NCBI GenBank assembly: GCA_947568835.1
Contig: OX387605.1
Span: 3,472,001-3,536,000, forward strand
Direction of reading: 5' to 3'
From: Protonemura montana
Taxonomy: Eukaryota; Arthropoda; Insecta; Plecoptera; Nemouridae
DNA: 64,000 nucleotides
The notes beneath the pieces are model-generated. The model was not told where the DNA came from, did no database searches, and saw only the letters and a list, made by a program, of their open reading frames with translations. Positions 12,911 through 25,700 of this stretch are shown here, one piece after another. The translations under genes were made by a program, and so were the position numbers. Each line of letters starts with the position of its first letter. Position 1 is the stretch's first letter.

Positions 12911-15900
12911 GGAATAAATCAATAAAACTAGCGTAGAAGATGAAAGCACATGCTCGTCGGTAATTATGATTTCTAGACCCATGTCTACTTTATCTGAGCT
13001 TAGCACTAGTTATGAAAAAAAATACTATTTAAAACTGGGTTTTTGCATGGTAAGTAAAAACTAATTTTCTTGATGTTTCGCAATTTATACCTGTTACTTG
13101 ATTTAGGGTGAGAGCAGTTCTGACATTTTCCCGATAACAAAAGAACCACAAGAAATTAAACAATCACCTTGTCTAGGCACCCTAGATGTTTGATGTATTT
13201 AGAGTTTCATTGAGGGCAACTCACTTTTCTTTTGTTTTCGAGCCAGAACTGCTATCCCCCTTGATGAAGTAACAGGCATAAGTTGCGAAACATCGGGAAA
13301 ACGAGTTGTTTTCCTTAGCATTCAACCCCCAGCTTTAAATAGTTTCATCATGCTCTTTTGCGTCTTAAAAATCGACTTCTGTCGTTTTTACAAATTGTGC
13401 TCCACAGATGTTAAGAAAGACGTTTCTGCTTGAGAGGGAGTTTTCCAGGTGACTTCGATGATGTCGGTAGTGCTTCACGGTTGAGATTCGATGATGCTCT
13501 CTTCACGAAATGGGATACTGTTTGCACTTTGTCTGCCTCCCAGATGTTTCTCCCTGACACTGTCTTCTCCACTGCTTTGTAATTGACATCCCAGTCGCAA
13601 GCTCTTTGTCTTTGTTTTGTGGAGCGATAAGAGAGATATCATGTCGTTATTGTTATGAAATGCGGTGGCAGATTCAGCCGGTGTTGACAATTACTCGGCG
13701 TCGGCGCCGGAGTGATTATTTCTTGAACTACTCCGGTATCAAACAAAGAGTCTTTCAGGTGGCGCTGCTAATGGTTAGAGCGAACTAGTTCGGGTATAAC
13801 AAGTCCCGATGTCACTTAGAATAACGGGACGTTGGAATTGGCATTGTGTACGTTTAATTTCAGTTTGTTTTGTGGTTCTGCACACCAAATTCCCGTTGTG
13901 TTCAGTCGCACCTCCAATGTACCTGAACGCATTGTTTTCAAACGCATTGGCAAATGCAAACGAAAGATATTGCAAAATATTGACCCATTTTTGACTTGGC
14001 TGAAAGCCCTGGCTTTACTATAAGATTTTGGTCGTCAAGATACAAAATGTTACCCTTTGGCGTAGTAAATAAAAGCTTGGGAAAGTCACCTCCCTCGGTC
14101 TCACGTGGAGCGAAACTGGTCGTACCGAAAATCGATCTCGCCAGACAAAACGCATCACATCGCGCATTCCCCCCTAAAAAATAAAAGCAGTATCGTTCCA
14201 GCCCTTGAACTCACACTGATCGAGCTTTCAATCTAAATAGTGTTTTATTATGCATCCAACCAACCACGCTGTTGGTTAGAAGGGCAGACGTCACATTCCG
14301 TGCAGAAATATTAGCGCAGTAAATTCGCTATCTCTTGGCGTACTATAAATACTCGGTGCTCGTAAACGATCCGAGAGCATGGACTTTCTATCGACGCATT
14401 GAATTGCTCGTGGTGTAGGTACTTACAGGCTGGACTACATGCACGTTGGCCACCTGTCAATCAGATCTGACCGATACCAGCCAGTGAGCGATTGACGACT
14501 ACTTGTAACATTCGGGCCGTACGATACGAAGTCAAGTGTAAACAATCTGCGCACCATCACACATGCGAGAATTCTTTGGCTGATATCCACGCGTTTCATA
14601 TGCCAGTGACTTCCCATATGCCTTCATCAATCTTGGCTCACCGCGAGCGATGGCTCGGCATGACGTGTTATATGGATCCAAGTTACATTCCCATTGGTGC
14701 CCACCCATCCTATCTTTTTCGTTCAGAGAGCTGCAGCATTAATCTTTCTGGTTGGTGGCTCATCGCTTTTTCTCGGCGCACAATGCCGGTTTCGCCTCTT
14801 TATTTAACCGCTCAATTGATGCGGCCTCGGGCAGACATGACTCGGTGCTGTGTACCTCTCACCACTCGCACGGTAAGCGTACCTCGAGGAACAATGCCGC
14901 TGTCTGGCTGCAACTAGGCCATGGACTCCGAATCCTGGTGGTGCGCCTTCAGGATGAGATTAATTCAGTTCTGATGTCAGCTCGCACGGAAGTGTCCCTG
15001 GGGAAATCTGGGGTGAACTTGTACGGCTGACGACCCAGGAGTGAGGCAAGAGTAACAGGGATACTGTTAGGGCAAGTGTCTTGGGCACTGCAAAAAGCGT
15101 TCGCTTGAGATATTTTCTGCCCGCGTTCAATAACTTAGCGGTTTTGCTATTGTTTGACCCCCGTCGGCGTTCGCCTGGTGAATATTTATTATTTCTTCAG
15201 GAGTATTGAAAGCATCGTGGCTCATTTTATATTGAGCTGCATGGCGTTTTATTGAATGTCTTGAATTATTGATAGTTCGTGTGAATGGCAGAGTACTTGG
15301 CGATTTGTCTTCTGATGCAATATCTTTAGTACCTACGGCTCTAGATCGAATGGTTTGCCACCCTCTTAGGAGAATATATACCGGCAACTTTTGCTATTGC
15401 TGTTGCCTAGCTAACGAAGCGTTAAATCTGTGAGCGTTACACGAGAGCGTTAAATTTCGCGTTGATGCACACCTTTCCCCATATGAACAATTAATTAGAG
15501 TGGCAATTACTTGTCGTTACTTGGAATGTTTCTCGGTGCACCTTGTGTCATGTTCAATGAATAGTTAATCAATCCTGAATACGACTAATCACCGATGTTT
15601 CGTCAACCAAGCGCCCTCGATGCACTCCGTACTTCACTCACCACATAGACGCTCCACATCGGCATATAGCGGACTTGTTTTTGTACTCTGCAGAGCATGT
15701 TTTCCCTTCCAAACCACTTCTCGTTTCCAAAAACTAAGTTCCAAAATGAGATTTCCAGAAACGTGTACTATTGCGCCACTTTTGCATTCGTAGCAGGATG
15801 GTTTGGTAAAGTAATTTAGTTGGAGAACATCGTTGTCATTCAGGTTGTTGTCTGTAACTGAGCAAGTGTGTATAGCATATCGTTGGGAGGTAAAACAAAC

Positions 15901-18900
15901 CCGGTCTTGTATATGTTGTTGCTAGGTCAGCCATGTTTGTGGGCTTCCATGTTAGTGAGCTCCCAGTTAATTTTTGGAACGCCCTCGTAAGACCAGATTG
16001 ATGGAGATTTTGAAAAATCCATGTTCAGAAAACGTGCTGATTTAGTTAAATTGACTCAAATTCTTGCCGATACATATATTTTGATTGACTTCCACTACAT
16101 ATGTGGAAATCAGCTGATCTATTGATCGCAATATCTCTCTATCTACGTATCTCTTTTCTTTTGTTGCAAGCATCTTACCATCCAGGTTATGATGCAATGC
16201 ATATATCGTAGTCTTGCTCTCAGGATTCAAGACATCGCTCATTAATCTTCTCTCTCGAAAAGCTCATCAGATCTTGTACAATCCTGTCTACAGTAAAAAC
16301 CGAGTAATCATTTCCCGGCCTTGTTCCCACGAGCGAATTCCCCCGCTCGGGCTGGCAAGCGCGAATTTGCACCGCGCTCCCGATTAATTAGCGGCCGTTC
16401 GCGCAGCATTAGCGTCTGCTCAATCTAAATAATTGTTAGGGGCCTAGCGCTCCTCATCACGTTAGAGTCCAACGACGCCGACCTTCACGAGTGCTTTCGT
16501 ACCGAGCGGCTGAATATTCTCTCATCTTTTTCACTTCGCTGAAAACGTTTTCTAGTGAAACGAGCGTTGCTAATTTGAATTAGCAAAGAGCTGGTGGAAG
16601 CTGGCAAGAATCCCTTTGAAAGTTCGCCTTGCTACAGAGCTATGTATGCATGTTACCTACACTTCACTTTACAGTCTTCTATTTGATTGAACTGATGATG
16701 TGAACTATGCCCATGAACCAATCGGGCGCATATAAATTGCTGGCGCACAATTAGGAAGTCACTTTTACCGGATGTTGTGATTGCTCGCCACGTGCAAATA
16801 AAATGTCTTTCTTCTGTACAGTTAAAACGGTTCGTTCTCAACATTTTATTATCCACATTCCCACTTTTGTAATGCAAAGAAAATTCCGCTTGAAAATCTG
16901 CTAATGCAATCCAGGAAAAGTTTCCGACAGCTTAATCTAGCGAAACTGTGCGTTTTGTTTGCTTTTTTATCGAGTTAAGCAAGTTTCATTCATTAATTTC
17001 AACTCATTCATCGGAGTCCAGCGTCTTGCGCGCTCGTTCCACTCACGGTGGTCGTCATAGGCACACTTACCTGTACTACGCCATCGAGTACGTGAATAAT
17101 GAATGCGCTCGGAGTTTGCCCAATTGATTCCTTTTTGATGAGCACCGAACCTTGGCGCTAAAATCGCTCGACGCCCACATGCATTCGTGATACGATGTCG
17201 AGGACTTGATTCACGATAATAATATACACATGCCTCGATAATGATATGATGATTTGCGTACATATCGACCGAGGTTTATATCGTCGCGTGTCCCGTTATC
17301 AATTCGATACAATTGCTATCTGAATCGTGGTAGTGGCTTCATTTGTTTCAACCTATCGACTGATGCAATGCTGTTGATAACTCGATTGTGGGGACATGAA
17401 CATACTGCAAATGTACTTGCACCTTCACTTGCACGCAAATGCATTAGTGTTTCATTATATGTTACGGCTGTCGTGCGTGTTGCGTGCTGGCCTGTGCGTA
17501 CACGCATTGTTTTGTAAACTTCTGATTCATCTCGTCTGGAAAGTTCAAATACAGCTGTGATTTGATGGCGTTTTTTTTATTGTTTTGAATGACATATTTA
17601 AGCAGATTCGGTGAATCCTTGGTGCTGTTTGAAAAGAATTGAAGTTAAATGCAAAACAAAACAAAAAATATCGTTATGACTTGGAATGAGGACGGTGGCA
17701 ATTGCGTGAATAAAACGCGCTGCGTATTTGCACTGGTTTGAATTGCAGAAAGGGCGCTAGGTGTGAGGGAAGCATTATACATTCCACGCTTTTGACGCCT
17801 CTAAATAATGTTTTCCCACACCCCTAGCCGTAATATTTGTGAAGAAATTCTGTACATTACATGGAAAAAAATTGCCATGAAAAACTCTGAGATAACATTG
17901 TATGATGTGAATTCAGCGTCAGTCGAGCGTGAAATAGGTGTATAGAAATAAAACGAAATACGAGGGAAATTAACGCAGGAGCGACTTTAGAGTCAAAGCG
18001 CAACAATGTGCTAGGCTAACACCGCCGTCTGGTGCAGCCCAAAAAGGAGGCAGGGAGGCGGGAGGCACCCTGCAGCGGCTATGTGCCCTTGCATGGCTAG
18101 TTATTGATTTTCACGTTGCCCATGACGGCGCCCCGAGCCGGCCGACGCGTGCCCATTTTGGCCTTCGCTGCAGTCAATGTAAGCCGCAGTGCATACGAGC
18201 CTCACCGAACCCAAAATCTTGGGCCAAAACCCCACAGCCCCGAACTCATTCGGACACTTGTTACTACTGTTGGTCCAGTTGTTGCTTGGTCATACGTCTT
18301 CTGCTGCTCAAGTGGAGAAACTCACTTTGCATATTATGTTAAGTCTTGGCCATGGCAATGTCAATGTGTGGCATCTACAAGATTTTCTCACAGTTTATTT
18401 ACAAACTTGCGTTACGTTGCGATTTGCATCGCAGACGACGACGTACTTGGTATTTGAGTAGCGTCCCCGCATAGTGAATGTGTAATGAAAACTAGCGGTG
18501 ACGGGAAATGCAAGTGTGTACTCCGCACATCCTCTCCGTAGCTACACTATGTTGTCGGCTTCTATGGCTTTGTCTCGATGCAGGGTGGTTTACGCTGGTA
18601 GAAACCCGCAGTGGAGGAGGGGCATTTATTCCTGTCTGGATCCCGGCTATTATCCTGAGACGCACGTACCTGTGAATTTTACTCCTGGAAATGCTGCTTT
18701 ATGACCGGGTTTCAGACAACACGCAGAGATGCTCGGCGACCAGTAGCCGGGATAGAGTTGAGGAACGCTTTGGGAGACTATGCTATAGACCTGGGAGACC
18801 TGCTATAGCACTAGCAGGGGCGCTGCAATCCTGGCTACCTGACAGTGGCGAAGGAACAATTGAAATTTAGCTGCGCTTATTTCGATGGCAGGGTTTTCGT

Positions 18901-19733
18901 TTGAATGTACCCAACTGCCTGTAGGAAAACTTGTAATTCACGGGTCGCGCACTTTCGTACATCCCGTGGCAGCTGCCGAGAATGCGATGTTTACTTTACC
19001 ATTAGCCACCAGAATGGGAAACTTACTGATTGTTCAGAATGGCCAATAATATAGTAAATCACCTACGACACCAGTGCGACTAGGAGTTGGCAGTTAGTGC
19101 GTCGTTACACAGCACTCAATTAAATTGCTCGTCTGGCTTCGTTCATCGCCCCGGACGGCAAAGCTTACTTGTTTTTCCAAGCTTACTTGGAGCCGCCATC
19201 TACTTCAAGATGGGGTGGGAGTGTTTGCCCAAGGATCAACTCCTCCATCCGCGTTGCCGTCAGCTGATGGCCGATATTGAATAATGATCATCTTCATTGG
19301 ATCCTCGTTTGATTATCGGATCTGAAAGGATGAGAGAGTGGCCCACTCGGTCTTGCATTCCACAGCCTTCCCTCGCCTTAGTAACTTCCGTCTCAACGAA
19401 TTCTTTTCCTGAGTTGTACCCCATTGATAAGTTGGCAAAATATCTGGCCAGACCCTGTTACAGTATTCTTCTGCTGTCTGGCACGTCCTTCGTTATTTGT
19501 ATGACATTAGGGGAAAGTTGTTACTGTTTAATTCGTGTTGCGCTAAGAAACAAGTAGTTTGTTGAACACTTTTATTTGACGCTATGTATATCAATCCAGT
19601 GACCTCCACTTACACGAGCGAGTCTTTTGTTTCTAAGGCAGCTAAGGTTTCTAAGACTTTGACTTGATTGATGTTCCCGGCTTACCTTTTTTGTCTTATC
19701 TAATCGAGTGTGTGTTATTTTGTTTGGCTGCAG
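12911..19733. other. Gene-free stretch upstream of the Snap25 start codon
   Basis: Apart from the fold-back repeat at 13024-13343, I find no gene or RNA here. ORFs are short and random-looking. If the first exon near 11.7 kb is right, all of this is the first intron of Snap25. Confidence 0.5.
13024..13343. mobile_element. Fold-back repeat with opposed hammerhead-like motifs, diverged copy
   Basis: The left arm, 13024-13122, is the imperfect reverse complement of the right arm, 13244-13343, around a spacer of about 120 bp. Matching blocks include AGCAGTTCTG/CAGAACTGCT at the inner ends and ACTATTTAAA/TTTAAATAGT at the outer ends. The right arm carries TTGATGAAGTAAC, then GTTGCGAAAC (13261-13291). 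This resembles a hammerhead ribozyme core, with stem II formed by GTAAC and GTTGC. The left arm has a decayed version on the other strand. The flank AGACCCATGTCTACTT is shared with the copy at 44852-45066, so this is a dispersed family. Penelope-like retroelements carry such motifs; no reverse transcriptase is present here. Confidence 0.65.
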
Positions 19734-19744
19734 AGTGATCGAAG

Positions 19745-22700
19745 ATGCCCGCCCCAGCGCCAGCCGCCGTCCCCGAGAATGGGGGGCCCCCGAAGACCGA
19801 ACTCCAGGAACTCCAGCTCAAGGCGGGACAGGTCACCGATGAAGTGAGTACCATCTTTTCAATACTTCATGGAGTCGATGTCTAGGTCGTCAATCGACGG
19901 GAACAGGGACACAGGATTCTTGGTGGGGTCTCGTTGAAAAGGATCTTAGGTTCTAAGTCAAAAGGGGAGCGAGGTTTATCATATTCACCACGACGATTCT
20001 GGGTTTTCTGGGTTGACGGGGCAGGCCCACAATACTGACAATAAGAGGTTAAAATCCTGAACGGCATTGTACTTCATGATGTCGTCTGAAAATGTAAATA
20101 TGGACATATGTTGCAAATTCTTTCAATTACAATAATGGGCTTTCAAATTGGCGGCGGATTGTGAGTTTTTTTAGTGACATTTTTTTCGGGTAATATTCTT
20201 GTGTAAATCTAGGGCGAGATATATAAAGATTTTCAAGATCCCACAAGACAAAATGGTACATTTTTTCTTAAGACTTAGATGGGTTTGGGTCGTGGGTTCT
20301 TGACGAATGGTTCGATTCACAGTAAGCCTGTGCAAGAACTGCTAAATGTTCCAGTCAGACTTGAATTATAACTTGGACCGCGCCTGGTCTGGGACTGGGG
20401 CTTGCGGGAAGAAGACAGGGAAAAGGATTGCAGTTCTCAGTTACCTTTGACCACCAGCATAATTTATCACACCTGAAGCTTGCATTGAAGCTCACGTAAT
20501 GAATGGTAACTTTTAGTGTCATTTTCGTGCTGTAACGTAATTAAATTTCATTGACGACATGACAGCTAATTTCTAAAAAAAAAAACAAAAAAAAAACGGA
20601 AAAACTTTTGTCTTTTGGATATATAAATGTCAACTTTGTTGTCTGGAACGGGCTTGTTCAATTAAAGTGAAATGCCTGAACCGCGACGGAAACAAATTAA
20701 AATGTCGAGTGATCATAATGGAGCTCTCTGCAAAGGAAACTTTTTTTTAACAATTCAGTTCAACATCTAACTTTAAAAGAACGAAAATGATTCCGGTGTC
20801 GCGAGCCTGGCATTGTGTTACAAAATCATGGGGGGGGGGCGACTGACAAGGGACGACATCACAAATTTCCAGCTCCGTTCATTGTCGCTCCGCCCGCGTG
20901 TAGTCACTCAATAATCAATCATAACGCTGGCAGACCGAAAATAGGTCAGGGAAGATTCGTGTTAAATACAATATTTTGAAAGGAAGTCGAAGTCAGGGTG
21001 TGCTTTCTGGTCGCGTGCCGGGCTGTACAGTGAATGCGAGCGTGCGTGTACCCACACCACGTATTTACACGCAGAGAATGTGTCGATACACCGGCTTACA
21101 CCTCGCTAGCCTTAGGAGGTTCATTTGGTTCTCGACTCATAAGGTGATTAATAATGTGTGGGGGGTGTTTTGCTGCAACCCCTTTCCGGATGCAAGAGCT
21201 CCGTGCGCGGAGCTTTGTTGCTGGCTCGGCTTTTGTGGTCCGTTGCCGGGGGATGCTGATGAAGATGAATTCGAGATGATGCGCTAAAGCTCGCCTGACA
21301 GGAGACTGCGGACGAGCACCGATTAGAACTATGCTACATATTTCACAACATGCCTGGCATGGTTTTGTGTAGCGGTATGTTGTGCCAGGACTGTTTACGA
21401 ACACAATTTGACAACATTTTTGGCTATAAACTTGATGGAGTATCGATCATTCGTGTAAATTTAGTAGTGAAGCAACTTTGTAGATGCAAATTTGGCAATT
21501 CATGAAACGAGAGGTTTGCATTTTAACTGCACTTGAGTATACCGCACCCGAAACGGCGGCCGCTTGGTGTTACTTGATTTAACGAGTAACATTTCTGGAA
21601 TATTACTCGGTGCCACTTGACACAATTTAGCTGATGAGTTGTTAAATGAGCAGATTTCGTGGTAGCGCGAAGACAGGTCTAAGTTTAACCCGATTCCGCG
21701 AAAATCGCGAGCACTGCGTCACGCTGATTGGCTTGGTAGAAGGCTGATCCACTCGAAACGCCGACTGCAGCACTTCGCAAAGTGGCTAATGATCACCTGC
21801 AACCATCGAGAGGGAAGATTGGCAGCTATTTCCAGGCTGACCCCAAGGCCCCCTACTCTACGCGGCTTAGCGCCAATCGATGGCAACACTCGCTGCAAAG
21901 TTCTTACCGCGAGACACAAAAAGCGACAAGTAAATACATCTTTTGGACTGACACTAGCAGACAATTCAATTAGACGCAAGAACATAACGAATTAAAATTG
22001 GGTTAACCTTTCTTCTCTTCTAAACCTACTTGTGGTCGAGAGTGATTCGGAATAAATATTTAGATAATTGCTTTGGAAATTGTTGATGTTGACAAATGGT
22101 TCCTGTTATTCGTTTTTTCCCTTCGAATCGCGTGCCACAGCCGGCTGGGACTGTGTCAACATTACTCGCAACAATGCATCGCCGTGAATTAGTGGAATTT
22201 AATGCCGCCAGCGAGCGAGTACAGCAGGCAAACACTTTTTAGAATGTTTCTCAATGAAGCCATAATGCCTCGATAATGTAGGACAAGCTGCATCGCTATA
22301 ATGCAGCTATGCACTCTCTGGCACATGATGCATGCAAAGCGTTTGTGGGTTACACGATAAATGGTTACCTGTAAATGTGTTGATTCCTACTTGTTGTAAT
22401 TGTTGGCGGTGGCCCCTCCTGCCCGACCTCAGGAATCACCTTCTCGAAGTCGTGGCAGACGCCGACTGGCTGCGCGCTAAACTCAAGGCCGTTATCATTG
22501 ACCTTCAAACTTTCCTGCTTCTCGCCGGCCGCTCTGCTCCGTTCGTCCCCCGGTTTTTCCCGACTATTTCTGGACTTGCGTTTTCTTCAGGGAAATGCGC
22601 GTATAATTTTCTTGCACCAAGGACGCACTGAGCGACCTATCGACCTCCGACTCCAAGATACGCAGGTCGCACCGAACGATTAAAAGAGCGACACCACATA

Positions 22701-25700
22701 CGCAATTCAATTAACTCTGCAAAATGATAAAATTGTTATGCCGAGGGCAGTTTGAGATCGGTTTTTATCCCCCTTATATCGCAGCAAACCATTTTTTTTC
22801 GTGCAGCATCGTTCAACGGCATCGACCCAACAGGTATTTTTATAAATGTGCACATTTTTAGGCCTACACATTCCCTCGTTCACAACGGCGTCGTCCAACA
22901 ACGATATGACATCGAGCACCCCTGGCTCCATGGAGTGAGCACCGAACATTGTTATGAGTGGAGAGAGCATAGCAGGCGCCTGTCCGTATAGCAGGTGCGT
23001 AGAGCACCATAGAGCGTGCTACGGGCAGATTTGCATACAGGAGGTGCTACCGCCAGGGCTATCCTGCGCCCTCCGGCCAGCTGGGCTCGTGATATGCGTG
23101 TTAACTCGACGGGCATTCTTCTGTCTCTCAACGTCGCCCTTGTCGGGGATCGATCCCACACACTCTGGCCCGCGTTGGGCAGGGAACGGCTCATTTGACT
23201 CTGTGCATTCATTATCTCATGGAAAATTGCCGCCTAGCCATTGGATACCCGACCGTGTAATACGGTAAATGGAAATAGTAAATTACTTTGCATTGGGGTG
23301 TTTTAGCGGAAGGAATTACCCATATTTCGTAATATATATAAATTAACAACGTGTACACGAGAGTGGTATTTATGTGCGAGTTGGGACAGATATGCTGGTC
23401 GAGTGGTCGACTCGATTGAGCAGTGGAGTTGGAGCTGTCATAAGCTGCCACATCGCCACCTGATCGAGTTCGGTCGGGCAAATATCTCTGCTCTCTCCAG
23501 GAGCCGGCTCTAGAACGTAGAAGACACGCCTGGTGGCGCCAAGGGGTTCAGTCAATTTGTGCAAATGACTGATTGATAGCCAAGGGCCCGCGCATAAGGG
23601 AACCAAATTATATCGGCGGTGTCAGAAGTCAAGTAGGCAAAGCAGCGCTGGGATGAACATTCAATTGATGTTTGTTGCTCGCAAAGTCTGGTGGTTTTTG
23701 TTCGCACGCAATTAAATGAAATATGTCTAAACTCCGCTGCATATGTCCAAGTTTGGTCTGAACCCCACAAGTTACTTTTTCCTCGTAATTTTGTTGTTCC
23801 CACAAATAAAAACTCGCTGAAAACTTGAAGTATTCCCAACACCTGAACTAATTTCCAGTCCCTGTCTTGCGAAATGCAGTTTGCCGTTTGGCCCCGTGCC
23901 TCCCCGCGCCATCGAAGGCCAGAGGTAGGGGCGGCGGGGAAAGGACCGAGGAGGGGTACCCGTCGCCGTTTTATCGTGTTATCGATTGCCGCGCTCGGCG
24001 CTTGCCCCTCCTTATCACGACTTCGCGACGCCGACGCCGCCGGGTTGCGACGACGCCCGCTAGAGCGCTCTGTATAGCGGCGAACGTTAGTTATGGGCGT
24101 CGCCGCTCGCGCGCGTGGCAGGTGCTGCCATCTGGCAGAGCTCGCCGGAACGGTTATCGGCATTTCCCAGACAGTGCCAAAGTTTCCCGCTACGACTGCT
24201 AGGCACTAGAGACGGGAAAATTGTCCGGAAAGTTGCCATGACCTTCTTGTTCAAATCGCAACGCTTTCCCAGTGATGTTTGGCAGCATCTCAACAGGCTT
24301 TTCTCAGTCGCTAGGCCAGGTTTTGATTTATCAACCAACTAGTATTTCTATATTGCTTTGAATTTCACTTAAATTGAGTCAAATAATAGCCCATGGTTAG
24401 CCATTTTAAGAAAATTGTTTACTTGTTTTTACTTGGATCCGTCGATGCGTCAAAAGACAGAAAATCTTGATTGTGGAGGTGCCAGGTCCCAGAAGACGGC
24501 ACCTCCACTTCACGGTGAAAACTGTGTTTTGTTTTATGAGAGCCGATTCGTGATCGCCACTAGCTTCCGGTCGGCAATTACGGGAAAACCACACAATTAA
24601 TTTGAATTGAAGATCGCAGTATGCTCAAGGCAGCCCTGTCAGCCAGACAAAATAATAATCCTCTAGCACAGCGCGCGTGTTCCAGAAATATAAGGGTCGC
24701 CAGACGCGGACATCTTTAATAAACCGGCATAGAAAGTTCGCTATCATACATTCATAGCTATCTAATTGAATTGCCCCCTCTACCCTCCTTCTCTACCCTC
24801 CTTCTCTCCCCCAGCGTCGGTCGACCCCCACGCAACGCGGCTTGCAAGACCTAAATACCTTCCTAACGATAGGCATACGTGACGACGCCGACGCCGTCGT
24901 GATGAGGCGCCGAGCTCGCGGCGTCCATGTCCGCTCTGTGCACAGGGGCCCGTGTCGAGGATAGCTTACTCTGGGTGGTACCGGACTTGGCTGTGAGATT
25001 ATCATGCCTAGCCAGGCTAACGTAAGCCCACCTCCATGTATGGGGCTATGGATGGTCATATGGCAAAATCGGGGCCGGACAATTTTCTCTTTGCTGGCAC
25101 CTATTTCCCGACAAGCCTCCAAGACTTGTCTGAGTCATTTTGAAGGCTAAAGGTTTTTAACGATTGGGGTTTTCGTTGTGACAAAAATTCCCTGATGTTT
25201 TAATGGTACATCATTTTGAGGGGTGTTTGCTTGTACTAATGAAAAGTGACAGAACACGTTTCCATATGCTGGCACCGATTTACGTTTGCAATAAAAACAC
25301 TCGGTTGCATCTTGGGTTTTCCGCCGTTTTGTAAGTGATATATCGGTGACAATTCAAGCGGCAAACAATGTGGGATCACTGAAAAGAGTGGGTGGCATGT
25401 GGATTGCCAAACAACTCGACCCAATAAAGTTCCTGGCAAAGCACTTCCCGTCACCTTTATCTCGGCACGGCTGCCGTTGGGCGCAGGAATTACCAACACT
25501 TTCAAGCGTCTGGAGAGCTCGAGTCTATATCGACGCCGACGCCGCCGCCGCCGCGACGCTGCAATGCTCGGCTGCATTTCAATTCGAAGCCCCATTCATG
25601 AGACGACGCGACGCATTTCGCCCGACGTCGGTGGCGTCGCGATGCTTGTGAACCGCCTACGCTTGGTTCGCATCGGGGGTGCGCGACGACGGTCAACGGG

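Noticed and set aside
19095..19120. GTGCGTCGTTACACAGC resembling the 3' end of the 5S SINE
   Set aside because: Only the tail matches and no body is found upstream. It may be a truncated LINE or SINE end but is too short to call.
23552..24163. A 203-codon open frame on the minus strand inside the Snap25 intron
   Set aside because: It has no recognisable domain, crosses a GC-rich patch, and has competing frames on the other strand.
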